Shown here: positions 1 through 10,270 of the stretch, in pieces | Layout of the letters: each line of letters starts with the position of its first letter | How positions within the stretch are numbered: the first letter of the stretch is position 1 | DNA from: Pontixanthobacter gangjinensis | GTDB lineage: Bacteria; Pseudomonadota; Alphaproteobacteria; Sphingomonadales; Sphingomonadaceae | Length of the DNA: 64,000 nt | Reading direction: 5' to 3' | Assembly (NCBI RefSeq): GCF_009827545.1 | Contig: NZ_WTYS01000001.1 | Span: 1 to 64,000, forward strand | Position numbers and translations under genes: made by a program | Notes under the pieces: model-generated | What the model saw: the letters and a program-made list of their open reading frames with translations, nothing else | The model's database searches: none | Told to the model about the DNA's origin: nothing

Positions 1-2984
1 GGGACATCATCAATAATATCGATCGTGATCGTGCCCGTCACACTGTTCCCGGAAGCATCGGTCGCCGTGTAGCCGTAGCTCTCCGCGCCAAGCTCTGTGT
101 TCGTGCCATTATCGGCATCTGGGCTCGTGTCGAACGCAGACGTCAGCGTATAGCTGTAGCTGCCATCGGCATTCAGCGTCAGCGTCCCGTACGTATCACT
201 ACCGCTATCCAGCACATAGGTCACCGTACCCGTGCCCGCTACCGTCAGCTGGCCACTCGCCGTCTCGGCATTGCTCCCAGGCGTGCTGCCAACAGCGTCC
301 AGCGCAGCCTCGTTCACAACCTGCGTATCGTTGTCAGGGGACAGCGTCACATCGGACACATCGATCGTCAACGTCGTCGTCGACAGATCGCCGTCACCAT
401 CTTCAATGGTGTAGACGAACACATCCACCGCATCAGCCGTGATCGCATCACCCCTCGAGGCATAGCTATACGTCCCGTCGGCACCCAGCGTCAGCGTCCC
501 GTACAGACCGTTGATCACTGACCCCACATTGCCCGAAGCATCCGTCGTCGTATCGCCGCCCGATGCACGAACACCAACAACACCGCCAGCGGCTTCCGCG
601 CCGTCAGCGCCGAACACATCCGCACTGTCCGTCAGTACATTACCGCCAACAATCGCGCCCTCGGTAACGCTGTTGGTGTCAGCATTCGCCGTCGGGACAT
701 CATCAATAATATCGATCGTCAATGTCGTACTTGCGCTGTCTCCGTCGCTATCTGTAACTATAAGCGAGAAGCTGTCACTTCCGGGGTCGGCCAGCGTATT
801 ATCCGAAAGAGTATAGCTGTAAGTATATGCACCAGCATTAAGAATGACCGTCAGCGACCCGTTGGCCGTCGTAACAGTCCCACCATTTGTAACGTTCACA
901 CCATTCACGGTCAGCGAAGCAACTGTATCGCCCGCTGTGGAGATTGAAATAGAACCAGTGGCGATCTCGCTATTGCTAGCCGCATCGGAACCGGCAGGTT
1001 CGCCAGGCCGAGCAGGCAACCCAGCTTCTTCAACTACATTACCACCCTGAAGGGCAATTGCTGGTGTGGAATCTGCCGCCAAAGTAATCGAAACAGTGGC
1101 AGTCGAAACATCTCCATCACCATCTGTAATGGTGTAATCGAAAGCTACTTCACCCTCTTCGCCCGGTGCGGGGTTGTAAGTGAAAGTACCATCTCCGTTA
1201 TAAACGACAGACCCGCCACCGATTGTGCTGCCAGGAACCAACGCAATCTGGTCAAGTTGAATGCTGTCAGCACCGGGAATGTCGTTGGCAAAAGCGTCAA
1301 CCGTTATCGATGCATCTTCCTCGGATTGCACGGCTGTGTCATCGATTGCTTCTGGAACGTCATCGACTACCGTAATGGTGAAGTCGTCAGTGTCGCTATC
1401 ACCGTCAGTGTCGGTGACAGTTACTTCAAATGAAACGGTTGTATCGTCACCCGAAGTGTTATCGGTAAGTTCGAAAGTGTAATCCAGTGTGCCACCATCT
1501 GGATCGTAATCATCAATCGTTAAAGTACCCTCTGGTGTGACAATCACTTGTCCAGCACCGGTTATGACTACCCCATTGATCTCGACCGAGGCAACACCGT
1601 CGGGAGCTGAAAACGTAATAGTTCCACTAGTGGATTCAACAGGGGTCGCTTCTGCAGTTCCAGGTGCCTCATTCGGACGCTCTGGAAGGCCTGCCTCGTT
1701 AACGATCGTCCCCGCACCTGATTCCGGAACGGAAACTATTTGCACAGGCGCATCGCCGATTTCGATTGTGAGCGCTGATGTAGAGGTACTGCCATCACCG
1801 TCCGTAACGGTGTAACCAAAGGTCTCCGTCACGCCGCCAGGGGTGCCAGCGTCCCTCACATAGCTATAGCTGCCATCGGCATTAATGGTCAGGGTACCGT
1901 ACATCCCCGCGACCGTCACTTCACCACCAGACACATCAACCGGATTTCCAGATCCGGACACAACCGATGTCACGGAACCACCATCAGCACCCAGGTTGTC
2001 AGCCCCCGCAACGCCGCTGGTTGTACCAATTCCCGTAATTACATTTCCGGTTTCAGGCCCGAACGTACCAGCCGCAACAAAATCTGTATCATCCAAAGTA
2101 ATCGGCGCGTCATCAAGCACATTAATGATCAAGGATGCGGTCGCTTCATCGCCGTCAGTATCGCGAACGGTGATGGAGAAGAAACCATCCTCGGTTACGC
2201 CCAGCAAATTATCATCCAGCCTATAGCTAAAGCCTATCGAGCCTTCGCTAATACTGGTGATCGTCAACGTTCCATCGGGCGACGTAAACGTCTGACCTAT
2301 AGCTGTAATCTCGACGCCGTTGATTAGAACTGCATCAGTGCCATCCGGCGATTCAAACTTGATCGTCCCAGCGGTGGTTTCACTATCGGATGCCGCTTCG
2401 GTGCCAGCTGGTTCGCCCGCCCGGGCAGGCAGGCCCGCTTCATCAACCTCAGCCGACGCATTGGTCGCGCCAACCGGGTTGTCCGGCGTGATCACCACAA
2501 CTGTTGGCTCCTCATCTTCGACAGCGGGGATGACTTCCTCTTCCTCAGGCTGCGGAAATGCTAGCTCGGTGTACGGCAACAAATCACCAAGATCGAAAGC
2601 ATCTTGTATCGGCCCAACGTCAGTCGCAAAATTTCCGCCAGAACTTTGTGGCGGACCAGCAGCTGGCTCAGGCTCATTTCCGACTATCAACGCAGCAAGG
2701 TTGAGCGGCGGAACCGCAACGCCGTCAACAATGATTTGCGGAACCCCGATCGCACCGTCGATAATCACGTAGACGGTGCCGTCGACTGCCTCAATTATGA
2801 GATCACGACCATCCGACTGGATTGTCTCAATCGCGACACCATTAGGCAGAGTGATTGTGTTGGATGCATCTGCGCGCAAGATAACTCTTGAGGCGCTTTG
2901 GCCTAGGTCAGTTGAAAGCGATGCCAGACTACCTGGAGTGTCATCGACTTGCGACCCAAACTGCTGTTGATCATCAAATTCCAT
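1..2984 (-). CDS. Giant repeat adhesin (LapA/RTX-like), N-terminal part, runs off window
   Basis: The minus-strand frame is open from an ATG at 2984 to the left edge, giving 994 codons with no stop. An AGGA lies about 10 bases before the ATG. After a roughly 115-residue N-terminal module the protein is tandem beta-sandwich repeats of about 100-200 residues, each with Thr/Ser/Asp-rich strands and recurring pieces such as YGTLTLNADGSYSY, TDGDGD, NEAGLPARAGEPAG and IIDDVP. This is the VCBS/cadherin-like pattern of very large type I-secreted biofilm adhesins. Residues 107-110 read PAAG, like the LapG protease site in LapA retention modules. There is no Sec signal peptide, as expected for type I export. 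The C-terminal secretion signal, and any lapD/lapG genes, would lie outside the window. The adhesin class is confident; the retention module is an inference. Confidence 0.88.
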   Translation of the reverse strand, partial: MEFDDQQQFGSQVDDTPGSLASLSTDLGQSASRVILRADASNTITLPNGVAIETIQSDGRDLIIEAVDGTVYVIIDGAIGVPQIIVDGVAVPPLNLAALIVGNEPEPAAGPPQSSGGNFATDVGPIQDAFDLGDLLPYTELAFPQPEEEEVIPAVEDEEPTVVVITPDNPVGATNASAEVDEAGLPARAGEPAGTEAASDSETTAGTIKFESPDGTDAVLINGVEITAIGQTFTSPDGTLTITSISEGSIGFSYRLDDNLLGVTEDGFFSITVRDTDGDEATASLIINVLDDAPITLDDTDFVAAGTFGPETGNVITGIGTTSGVAGADNLGADGGSVTSVVSGSGNPVDVSGGEVTVAGMYGTLTINADGSYSYVRDAGTPGGVTETFGYTVTDGDGSTSTSALTIEIGDAPVQIVSVPESGAGTIVNEAGLPERPNEAPGTAEATPVESTSGTITFSAPDGVASVEINGVVITGAGQVIVTPEGTLTIDDYDPDGGTLDYTFELTDNTSGDDTTVSFEVTVTDTDGDSDTDDFTITVVDDVPEAIDDTAVQSEEDASITVDAFANDIPGADSIQLDQIALVPGSTIGGGSVVYNGDGTFTYNPAPGEEGEVAFDYTITDGDGDVSTATVSITLAADSTPAIALQGGNVVEEAGLPARPGEPAGSDAASNSEIATGSISISTAGDTVASLTVNGVNVTNGGTVTTANGSLTVILNAGAYTYSYTLSDNTLADPGSDSFSLIVTDSDGDSASTTLTIDIIDDVPTANADTNSVTEGAIVGGNVLTDSADVFGADGAEAAGGVVGVRASGGDTTTDASGNVGSVINGLYGTLTLGADGTYSYASRGDAITADAVDVFVYTIEDGDGDLSTTTLTIDVSDVTLSPDNDTQVVNEAALDAVGSTPGSNAETASGQLTVAGTGTVTYVLDSGSDTYGTLTLNADGSYSYTLTSAFDTSPDADNGTNTELGAESYGYTATDASGNSVTGTITIDIIDDV

Positions 2985-3531
2985 GCTCGTCCATCCTAAC
3001 TTTGCACCGCATCAAACGGAAACAAACGGATCACAGAACATCGACATTCAAAAAAGTTAGCGCCGAAAAGCCCTGGCGAACCAGGAGTTATGCTCTGCGA
3101 CCTAGATATGTGTTGGGAGGCGCTTTTAATGAACCGCGTGTCAATGCGACTCGGCCTCCTTCTGAAGCAATTGGACCACCAATCAATTAAAGTTACAAGC
3201 TTGTTAACCTCAAAAATTTACCTTGAGCATTGATTTTACTCGATTTTACAAACCTATGGCAGGGTGATTTAATGGCGTTAGGCCATTGATATTATTAGGC
3301 AAAAAGTTCGGCATCCTGCCGAAAAATTGCGATTAGCGCTTTCGAAAATTTTTCATTGAAAACAGGCATTAATTGAAGTTTCTGATATAGAAAGTAACTT
3401 GACCAGCATGTCGGAAGGCGCCCGCAGGAGAAGCCCGCGTTATCGCACTACTAGCAGTCCAATACTGAGACGGCTCGAGAAGTTAAGCGATTGCCTGACA
3501 AGGAACAAGTCTACCAGTGTTTCTAAAAGTA
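2985..3531. other. Intergenic region upstream of the adhesin
   Basis: About 550 bases without a convincing gene, between the adhesin start and the end of the M23 gene on the same strand. It is AT-rich between 3190 and 3400 and presumably holds the adhesin promoter. A small inverted repeat, AATGGC/GCCATT, lies at 3271-3287. Short open frames here have no recognisable content. Confidence 0.6.
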
Positions 3532-4434
3532 TTAGCTGCCGAAGGGATTGACTGCCCGTGCACCATGCCGAACTTCATAGTGAAGATGTGGCCCGGTCGA
3601 CCTTCCGGTTGAACCAACATATCCGATAATTTCACCCTTTTTGACGATCTGCCCACCGGCAACAGCCACGCGCGACATATGGGCATACCGTGTTTCAACA
3701 CCTCCGCCATGATCCAGCTCTACCGCGAGTCCATATCCACCAAACCACGAGGCGCTGGTCACAACTCCGCCTGATGTTGCAAATATCGGCGTTCCGGTTG
3801 GCGCCGCAAAATCGACTCCTGAGTGACGACGCTTCACTCCCGTAATCGGGTCGGTGCGAACTCCAAAGACGCTAGATATCCGCGCGCTAGAGATTGGTGA
3901 TCCAGATGGCATCGTTCCTGAAAAATTGGCAGTAGGCCTCGCCGCGTTTCGCGAAAACCGAACAGTCTTAACGCTATCACGGTTGGCGGTGATCGCGTAC
4001 CGCCTTGGACCTAGCTGCAGCCCCACCGCGCCAGATGAGACAGCGCCAATGGGTTGCTCAAGCCAAATTGGTGAACTGGGTATGTCAGCGGTTCCATCCG
4101 GTTCATCGAGAGAGAGATCTGAACCTACCGGCGCGCACTGACTCTCTTCGGCGTCGTCATGGCAGTCCATTGGCTCACCGGCCGCACTTGAGTGTAGACC
4201 GTCTACTGGTGGCTGCACCCTCATAGTTTGGTCGATTTGAACTGAGGAGTAGGCAGCAGTAATCAGGCTGGCCGGCTCGGCCAAAGTGATATTGGCCTCA
4301 GTCGCGTCCGGCTCCCGGTCTTCAATGGAATAAGCCCCCTCTACCAACCGTATTTGGGCCGTTGCTGCTCTTGGCACCAGCAACGCTGACGCGGCGATAC
4401 AAATCACCAATTTGAAACGCCAGTCGTTCGCCAT
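3532..4434 (-). CDS. Secreted M23 (LytM) family metallopeptidase
   Basis: Predicted peptidoglycan endopeptidase or LytM factor of 300 residues, acting in the periplasm. The N-terminus (MANDWRFKLVICIAASALL) is a signal peptide ending near ATAQ. The C-terminal 100 residues are a typical LytM domain with zinc ligands in HSGVD (His204, Asp208) and HLH (His283, His285), so it should be active rather than a degenerate EnvC-like factor. The middle is low-complexity linker. The gene is the last of the Tad operon, 14 bases after cpaA, and may open the cell wall for the pilus machine; that role is inferred from position. The frame is open further upstream inside cpaA; I chose the ATG at 4434 because it places the signal peptide at the N-terminus. 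Confidence 0.85.
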   Translation of the reverse strand: MANDWRFKLVICIAASALLVPRAATAQIRLVEGAYSIEDREPDATEANITLAEPASLITAAYSSVQIDQTMRVQPPVDGLHSSAAGEPMDCHDDAEESQCAPVGSDLSLDEPDGTADIPSSPIWLEQPIGAVSSGAVGLQLGPRRYAITANRDSVKTVRFSRNAARPTANFSGTMPSGSPISSARISSVFGVRTDPITGVKRRHSGVDFAAPTGTPIFATSGGVVTSASWFGGYGLAVELDHGGGVETRYAHMSRVAVAGGQIVKKGEIIGYVGSTGRSTGPHLHYEVRHGARAVNPFGS

Positions 4435-4448
4435 AACTTTGCCGGACA

Positions 4449-4910
4449 TCACCAAAGCCCGGCCCGGAAGTGAACGAAACAAAAAGTCGCAAACGCTCCT
4501 GCAGAAATCGCGACTCCGTAGGGCACTGACCCCGCCCCCTTCTCCAAGCGTCCAAATTTACGCATGCCAAACATGACAAGCAGCAACAGGAGCCCCGAAA
4601 GAGAAATCATGAACATTAACCGAAAAAAGTCCGGCAATGCGAACCAAGCTGCCACGGCGGCATAAAACTTCCCATCACCGCCGCCCCAAAACCCCAAACC
4701 GAACAGTGCCATTCCGATCAAAAGGGCCACTCCAAAATGGGCAAGGTGGTAAAGCGATGGCTCCCATCCTGGACTGTTCACAGCCCAAGCCATGCCCAAT
4801 AGAAACGTGATCGCGGAAACTAGGTTTGGTATCCTGCGCGATTTAATATCCGTCCATGACGCGAAAGCCAGTAGGCACGCGAATGGTAAAGCGGCGTAAA
4901 AGGGAGTCAT
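4449..4910 (-). CDS. cpaA: Prepilin peptidase CpaA/TadV
   Basis: Inner-membrane aspartic protease of the A24 family (153 residues) that cleaves Flp-type prepilins before assembly. The two catalytic aspartates are visible in SWTDIKSRRIPN near residue 21 and in the GGGD motif near residue 78. About four to five hydrophobic segments surround them. It lacks the N-terminal methylase domain of PilD, as is normal for CpaA. It lies 10 bases after the TPR lipoprotein gene within the Tad operon. Confidence 0.92.
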   Translation of the reverse strand: MTPFYAALPFACLLAFASWTDIKSRRIPNLVSAITFLLGMAWAVNSPGWEPSLYHLAHFGVALLIGMALFGLGFWGGGDGKFYAAVAAWFALPDFFRLMFMISLSGLLLLLVMFGMRKFGRLEKGAGSVPYGVAISAGAFATFCFVHFRAGLW

Positions 4911-4920
4911 AACCGCGCCA

Positions 4921-5703
4921 TCATTTCAAGGGTGCATCCAACGCAATTCTGATGGGGTAAGATTTTATCGCAGGGCGATCTTGCACGGTTAGCCTATCGT
5001 TCCTCACTTTTGTGAGGTCGATTAAGACTGGGTATGCCGGACGATTGACCGCGATCATTGTCCCGGAAACTCGTTTGCGAAAAGATGAATCCTTCGGCAC
5101 AGCGGGGACGCTGTCAGCTGATGCGGTTCTATCCACAATAGGCGCCGACGGGTCAAAAGCTGTCCTGATAAATATTTCGTGAACGGCGCGCCGTTGGGAA
5201 GTAGGCTGATCGCCGACGAGTTTGGTCATGATCGGACTTCTGGCTTTGTTGGTGATTTCAGGCTGCCGCTCAACCGCTCTTGCAATTTGAGGCGCTTGGC
5301 CTGGTAATGCCGCCAACTCTGCCCCACCTGAAATAGGTGCCGAAACTGCGTCCAGCCGGGCTAGGTTCCGCGCAAATCGCGCATCTGAAGGATCGTTTTT
5401 GATCGCCCTAGCAAACAATTCTCGCGCTACATCGCTTCGGCCGAGCATCGTGTACGCTACACCCATTCCGTTGAGCGCCTCCGCAGAATAACGCGGATCG
5501 TATGACCCTTGCCGAAATGCTTCGATTGCCAAGCTCGGGCGTCCTTCTTTCAAATGGCGCCGGCCAATTTCAACGCGCTGAGCAAAATAGTCCGCCATAT
5601 CAACGCTGGCATTATTGGCTTGCCGTTTGCCAAACGGGTTAACAGTTCCACAACCGGCTAATGTAACGCTCAGAGCCCCGATAAGAATATACCGTAGTTT
5701 CAT
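4921..5703 (-). CDS. tadD: TPR lipoprotein TadD
   Basis: A 260-residue lipoprotein with a signal peptide and lipobox LAGC (Cys18), followed by at least two tetratricopeptide repeats at about residues 40-110 (for example SLAIEAFRQGSYD and ALNGMGVAYTMLGRSD). TadD proteins act as pilotin-like factors for the outer-membrane secretin of the Tad pilus. The C-terminal half is unordered-looking and of unknown role. It follows tadC with a 3-base gap. Confidence 0.85.
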   Translation of the reverse strand: MKLRYILIGALSVTLAGCGTVNPFGKRQANNASVDMADYFAQRVEIGRRHLKEGRPSLAIEAFRQGSYDPRYSAEALNGMGVAYTMLGRSDVARELFARAIKNDPSDARFARNLARLDAVSAPISGGAELAALPGQAPQIARAVERQPEITNKARSPIMTKLVGDQPTSQRRAVHEIFIRTAFDPSAPIVDRTASADSVPAVPKDSSFRKRVSGTMIAVNRPAYPVLIDLTKVRNDRLTVQDRPAIKSYPIRIALDAPLK

Positions 5704-5706
5704 GAT

Positions 5707-6681
5707 TCATCCTCCAGCCAAAATTGGAAAAACTTCGCGAACAACCCGGATGCCAGCCGGCAGCATTAATACCCCGATCATGACGGGCAGCATGAATACC
5801 ACCAGTGGAATCGAAATGAGAACAGGCAGGCGATAAGCCTTTTCTTCTGCGCGCATCCGGCGCTTCTCACGCATCTCTGCTGCATAAACCCTAAGCGTGC
5901 TACCGAGGCTCGTACCCAATTTGTCGGACTGGATTAGCAGCGTCGCGAAAGAATTGATTTCGTCCACGCTGGCCGTGTCGGCCAGCTTGCGGAAGGCTTC
6001 TTGGCGCGACGAGCCCGCCCGCATCTGCAGCACCGCGACTGAAAGAAGTTCTGCGACTGCTGGATGCGCATTGACCATTTCCCTGCCGACACGGTCCATG
6101 GCCGCTTCGATACCGAGGCCCGCCTCGATACAAACCAGCATCAAGTCTAAGCAATCCGGAAAGCCGTTTACGATTGCTTCCGTGCGCCGGTCGGCCTTTG
6201 CACGAATGAAAAGGTTGGGAATATAAAGGCCAAGCAATCCGAGCACCGATCCAATCAAATAGATGCGGAAAAAACTTGGCGGGTCATCCGAAAATTGTAG
6301 CAGCAGGATAAAACTTGCTGGCAAAACGAAGATAAGAAGCAAGCGGATAAGCGTATAAACTCTGGATGCAGACGGGCTTGTATACCCCGCAGCCTTGAGC
6401 TGTTTCCGCAGTCGTTCATCCTTTGAATCCGCGAGGCTGAATCCGCTGTTTTCAATCCGTGTTGCCATCTTCGCCCAGGCGGTCTCGTTCTCCTTGGCGC
6501 GAAGCCCACTTGGGGCGACAGCAACGGATGTATCGGCCTCCAAAGCGGAAAGGTTTCGCCGTTCTGCCCTGTTTCTCGACACGACTGTCATGATAATGAA
6601 AGCGCCCGCCGCTATTAACGCGAACAGACCAACCAGGAAGGTTATGCGAACAGCAGAGCTAGTGGCCAAAAGTTCAATCAT
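5707..6681 (-). CDS. tadC: Tad inner-membrane platform protein TadC
   Basis: Type II secretion F-domain protein of 324 residues, one of the paired platform proteins that couple the CpaF ATPase to Flp pilin polymerisation. It has an N-terminal membrane segment, a pair of membrane helices near residues 110-155, a cytoplasmic helical F domain (LDLMLVCIEAGLGIEAAMDR region) and two C-terminal hydrophobic segments. It is located 2 bases after tadB, the usual order. Confidence 0.93.
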   Translation of the reverse strand: MIELLATSSAVRITFLVGLFALIAAGAFIIMTVVSRNRAERRNLSALEADTSVAVAPSGLRAKENETAWAKMATRIENSGFSLADSKDERLRKQLKAAGYTSPSASRVYTLIRLLLIFVLPASFILLLQFSDDPPSFFRIYLIGSVLGLLGLYIPNLFIRAKADRRTEAIVNGFPDCLDLMLVCIEAGLGIEAAMDRVGREMVNAHPAVAELLSVAVLQMRAGSSRQEAFRKLADTASVDEINSFATLLIQSDKLGTSLGSTLRVYAAEMREKRRMRAEEKAYRLPVLISIPLVVFMLPVMIGVLMLPAGIRVVREVFPILAGG

Positions 6682-6683
6682 GA

Positions 6684-7685
6684 TCAGACCTTTATGTCGA
6701 CCATCTTGCGGATCGTGAGCAATCCGATCAAATACATGCCAATCAAGACCCCGAAGCCGATGATAAACGCCCGGTCTTGCGCGACTTCCAAATAGAAAGC
6801 CGGGTTAACTGCAAAGAGGCCCACAAATGCAGCAACAGGCAAAATACTCAGCATCCACCCGGTCATCCTGCCTTCTGAACTCAGCGCTCGGACCTTGCGA
6901 TAAAGACTGGCCCTTGCCCGGATGACATCAGCAAGGTTTTCCAGAATCTCTGCTAGATTACCGCCAGTTTCATTTTGGACAGATAGTGAAACAACGAACA
7001 TCCGGATATCTTCAAGATCCCACCGCTCAGCCATTCCGGCCAGTGAATCCGTCAGCTCTGCGCCGTAGGAAACTTCATCGGCTACCAATCCGAACTCGCT
7101 GCCGATCGGATCTTGCATTTCATTCGTAAGCAGCTCGATGGCCGACGCGACAGGGTGGCCTGCTCGCAAGGCGCGCACGAATACGTCCAGGCTTACCGGG
7201 AACTGGTCTTCAACGCGGCTTCGCCTTCGTTGGGCAATCATGCTCAAAATCATCACTGGCAGCATGATCGTGACACAAAATGCAATTGCGCCGATCATTA
7301 AAAATACGCCGACATTCAAGGCAAATCCGCTGGCAGCCACCAGCAGGCTAATCACGGCCAGCAATACGAAAAATCCAGCCGACATGATAAGCAACAATTG
7401 ACGAAGGCTGATCGGCAGAGCTGCTGCCCTCAGCGATCGCTGCAAGCTGGCAAGCCTGCGCGCAATCCATTCGGGATACCGCGAAAAATCACCGCCTTCA
7501 TGTTTCCTCAGGACGGCAACAATGTGCTCCCTAGTGCTGCCTTCGCTGATCATTCTAAGCCGGCGATTAACCGTGCTGAGATGCGACTTGCGGGCCCAAA
7601 TGGAATTTAACACAAGTTGAGACAGGACGAATATCGACGCAAATATTGCTATCAAAACCGCAAGTCTGATGATTGTATCGACCAT
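6684..7685 (-). CDS. tadB: Tad inner-membrane platform protein TadB
   Basis: Type II secretion F-domain protein of 333 residues. Features are an N-terminal transmembrane helix, a central helix pair near residues 95-155, the F domain with LDVFVRALRAGHPVASAIEL, the typical Tad motif SVQNETGGNLAEILENLADV, and a C-terminal membrane hairpin. It should form the assembly platform with TadC. It starts 2 bases after the cpaF stop, so it is almost certainly translationally coupled. Confidence 0.94.
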   Translation of the reverse strand: MVDTIIRLAVLIAIFASIFVLSQLVLNSIWARKSHLSTVNRRLRMISEGSTREHIVAVLRKHEGGDFSRYPEWIARRLASLQRSLRAAALPISLRQLLLIMSAGFFVLLAVISLLVAASGFALNVGVFLMIGAIAFCVTIMLPVMILSMIAQRRRSRVEDQFPVSLDVFVRALRAGHPVASAIELLTNEMQDPIGSEFGLVADEVSYGAELTDSLAGMAERWDLEDIRMFVVSLSVQNETGGNLAEILENLADVIRARASLYRKVRALSSEGRMTGWMLSILPVAAFVGLFAVNPAFYLEVAQDRAFIIGFGVLIGMYLIGLLTIRKMVDIKV

Positions 7686-7687
7686 CT

Positions 7688-9079
7688 TCAGTCCATCACA
7701 TAATCTGGCCGGAACAATTCCGCCGAAAGATTTATGCCAGCCGAGATCGCATGGCTCAGGAATTTGGGTCTGATGCCAGACGCTTCGAACTTGCCCTGGA
7801 CCTGACCATTCTCGTCGCGACCGGTTATTTTGAAGCGGAAAATCTCCTGCATGGTAATGGTTTCCCCTTCCATGCCGGTAATTTCCGATAGGCTCACAAC
7901 TTTACGGCGACCATCCGACAACCGGCTGACTTGGACCACAACGTTAATCGCAGCAGCAATCTGAGCCCGGGCAGAACGGGCTGGCATATCAATTCCGCTC
8001 ATACCGATCATTTGCTCGATCCGAGACAAGGCGTCTCGCGGAGTATTTGCGTGAACGGTGGTCATCGAGCCATCGTGACCGGTGTTCATCGCCTGAAGCA
8101 TGTCGAATGCTTCGCCAGCACGCACTTCGCCAACGATGATGCGATCGGGCCTCATGCGCAGCGCGTTTTTCACCAGGTCCCGCTGGCCCACCTCGCCCTT
8201 GCCCTCAATGTTGGCTGGCCTTGTTTCCAGCCGCGCGACATGGCTTTGTTGCAATTGCAATTCGGCACTATCTTCGATTGTAACAATCCGCTCCGCCTCA
8301 TCAATGAACGATGACATCGCGTTAAGCAGCGTCGTTTTGCCCGAGCCTGTACCGCCGGAAATCAATACGTTTCGCCGAGACTGGACCACTGCGCTCAACA
8401 CATCCGCCATTGCGCGCGGCATGCTTTCCAGTTCGACCAGCCGCTCAATCCCGATGCGTTTCTTCGCAAATTTACGAATGGACAGGAGCGAGCCATCTAC
8501 CGCTAGCGGAGCGACGATCGCGTTGACACGTGAACCATCGGCCAACCGCGCATCCACAAATGGCGATGACTCATCAACGCGGCGCCCAACAGCGCTCACA
8601 ATCTTCTGGATGATGCGCATGAGATGCCTATCGTCCTTGAAAGTGGTATCAGCACGTTCAAGCAAACCATCGCGCTCTATGAAAACAATCTTCGGACCGT
8701 TTACCAGAATGTCTGTGATGCTCTCGTCCTGGAGCAAAGGCTCTAACGGCCCCAGCCCCAACAATTCGTCCAAGACGTCATCGACGAGCGCTTCGCGCTC
8801 ACCCCGGTTCAAGGTCTGACGCTGTTGTGTCAGCATCTCGTTGATGATGACTGCAACTTCGCTTCGAATCGAAGCCCTAGGCATCTTGTCAAGCGCGCTC
8901 AAATTAATCCGATCCAGCAATTCGCGGTGGATTGAGATCTTTAAAGCGAGTTCATTTGGTTCACTTTCAGCGCGGTCTTGTGTAGCGGAGGGGGAGGCTT
9001 CGGGTTCCGAAACAATTTCCGGCTCTTCAATCAGCTCAGGCTCGCTGGTTTCTGCCGCACGTTTGACCGACCACTTCAT
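7688..9079 (-). CDS. cpaF: Tad pilus assembly ATPase CpaF/TadA
   Basis: Hexameric secretion ATPase of the VirB11/PulE superfamily, about 463 residues, that powers Flp pilus extension. The Walker A motif GGTGSGKTT is at about residue 242. Asp-box and Walker B regions follow ([32 protein letters not shown]), as does a His-box ([12 protein letters not shown]). The N-terminal 45 residues are Glu/Pro-rich and variable. Two ATGs are possible, at 9085 and 9079. I prefer 9079 because GAGG lies about 7 bases before it and it gives an ATGA overlap with the cpaE stop. Confidence 0.96.
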   Translation of the reverse strand: MKWSVKRAAETSEPELIEEPEIVSEPEASPSATQDRAESEPNELALKISIHRELLDRINLSALDKMPRASIRSEVAVIINEMLTQQRQTLNRGEREALVDDVLDELLGLGPLEPLLQDESITDILVNGPKIVFIERDGLLERADTTFKDDRHLMRIIQKIVSAVGRRVDESSPFVDARLADGSRVNAIVAPLAVDGSLLSIRKFAKKRIGIERLVELESMPRAMADVLSAVVQSRRNVLISGGTGSGKTTLLNAMSSFIDEAERIVTIEDSAELQLQQSHVARLETRPANIEGKGEVGQRDLVKNALRMRPDRIIVGEVRAGEAFDMLQAMNTGHDGSMTTVHANTPRDALSRIEQMIGMSGIDMPARSARAQIAAAINVVVQVSRLSDGRRKVVSLSEITGMEGETITMQEIFRFKITGRDENGQVQGKFEASGIRPKFLSHAISAGINLSAELFRPDYVMD

Positions 9080-10269
9080 GAACATGCCTCATGGTCTTTA
9101 GGAAAAAATTCTGCGGCCAAGGATTCAATCGCTCGAACGAATGGGGCGCGGCTGTCGACTTGGCCAAGCAACATCGCTTCGTCTTGCGCCGTTTGAAGGT
9201 TTGATTTCTGCAGTGGAATGCTGGCAATTACTTCACGGTGCAGAGTATCTGAAACCTCATCGGTTCCGATAACCTTGAACATCCGCTTTTCTACGCGATT
9301 CACAACAATTTTTACGTCAGCGGGCGCAAACTCGACACTCTCCAGCAAACCAAGGCTCTTTTTCGTGCGGCGTAAACAGCGAATGGTTTGTTCCACCACC
9401 ATCAACAATTGATCGCATGAACACGCTGCCGAAAGCGCCCATGATGTCCAATCGCTCGGCAAGTCGAGCAGGACAAAATCAAATTCCTTGCGGGCCATTG
9501 TGAGCAGCCGCAAAAGGCGATCGGTATCCACCATCTCAGGCGGGGTGATGTCTGACGGGGCCGATATGGCAAAAACATTCGGTCCAAAAGCCAAGGCGCT
9601 GTCACGCAGAATGTCCCGGTCGAGCCTGTCACCAGCGCTAATCAGATCTACGACATTAGTTACCGGATCCAGTCCAAAAAGGCTTGCCACCTCACCAAAC
9701 TGTAGGTCGAGATCGATGATGCAATACCGCAAATCTGGCCTTGCATCAGCCATTGCCGCAACAAGGTGAGTGGCAATGGTTGTGGCACCGCAGCCGCCGG
9801 ATGAGTGAAGCACGCCGATCATCGGACACAAATCTGCATCTGTATGGGTCCGGGTGCTGCCCAAATCCATTATCGACGCAAAAAGTTCTTCCGTATCAAA
9901 AGGCAGCGAGACAACGTCGTTGACCCCCCTCCTGATCAGGGTGCGCACCGTCGCTACATCCATCTCGTTAATCGCAGCAATCAGCAATATGTCCGGCCGG
10001 TCTTGTTTGATCCGCGATATCCGGGCTAATGATTCCGGCTCGTTCGGATTTATTTCAACCACCAACAGATCTACGTTGGCAAGCTCGCCTGCGGGTATGG
10101 GACTTGCGGGAGCAAGTGGGCAGATGGCAAACTCTCTTCCGAAACGATCCATCATTTGTCCGTGCAAGGGCTCAACATAGCTGCTGCTGGCGACAATGGT
10201 CGTGCTGAAAGCAAGGCTAGAACCTTGTTCTTTGGATATGGTGAGTTGGTTGGTCATTGCTGGTTTCAT
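9076..10269 (-). CDS. cpaE: CpaE/TadZ pilus localisation ATPase-like protein
   Basis: MinD/ParA-like protein of 397 residues that positions the Tad machine at the cell pole in related bacteria. An atypical receiver-like N-terminal domain (about 1-130) precedes a ParA-type fold. The P-loop is degenerate: SSGGCGATT replaces KGGVGKTT, losing the signature and P-loop lysines, as seen in TadZ-type proteins. The motif [19 protein letters not shown] follows. It begins 1 base after the preceding pseudopilin stop. An alternative ATG lies at 10257. Confidence 0.92.
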   Translation of the reverse strand: MKPAMTNQLTISKEQGSSLAFSTTIVASSSYVEPLHGQMMDRFGREFAICPLAPASPIPAGELANVDLLVVEINPNEPESLARISRIKQDRPDILLIAAINEMDVATVRTLIRRGVNDVVSLPFDTEELFASIMDLGSTRTHTDADLCPMIGVLHSSGGCGATTIATHLVAAMADARPDLRYCIIDLDLQFGEVASLFGLDPVTNVVDLISAGDRLDRDILRDSALAFGPNVFAISAPSDITPPEMVDTDRLLRLLTMARKEFDFVLLDLPSDWTSWALSAACSCDQLLMVVEQTIRCLRRTKKSLGLLESVEFAPADVKIVVNRVEKRMFKVIGTDEVSDTLHREVIASIPLQKSNLQTAQDEAMLLGQVDSRAPFVRAIESLAAEFFPKDHEACS

Positions 10270-10270
10270 C

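Noticed and set aside
2604-3190. Plus-strand open frames over the adhesin start
   Set aside because: They are antisense to the adhesin or in its upstream region, with no recognisable protein content.
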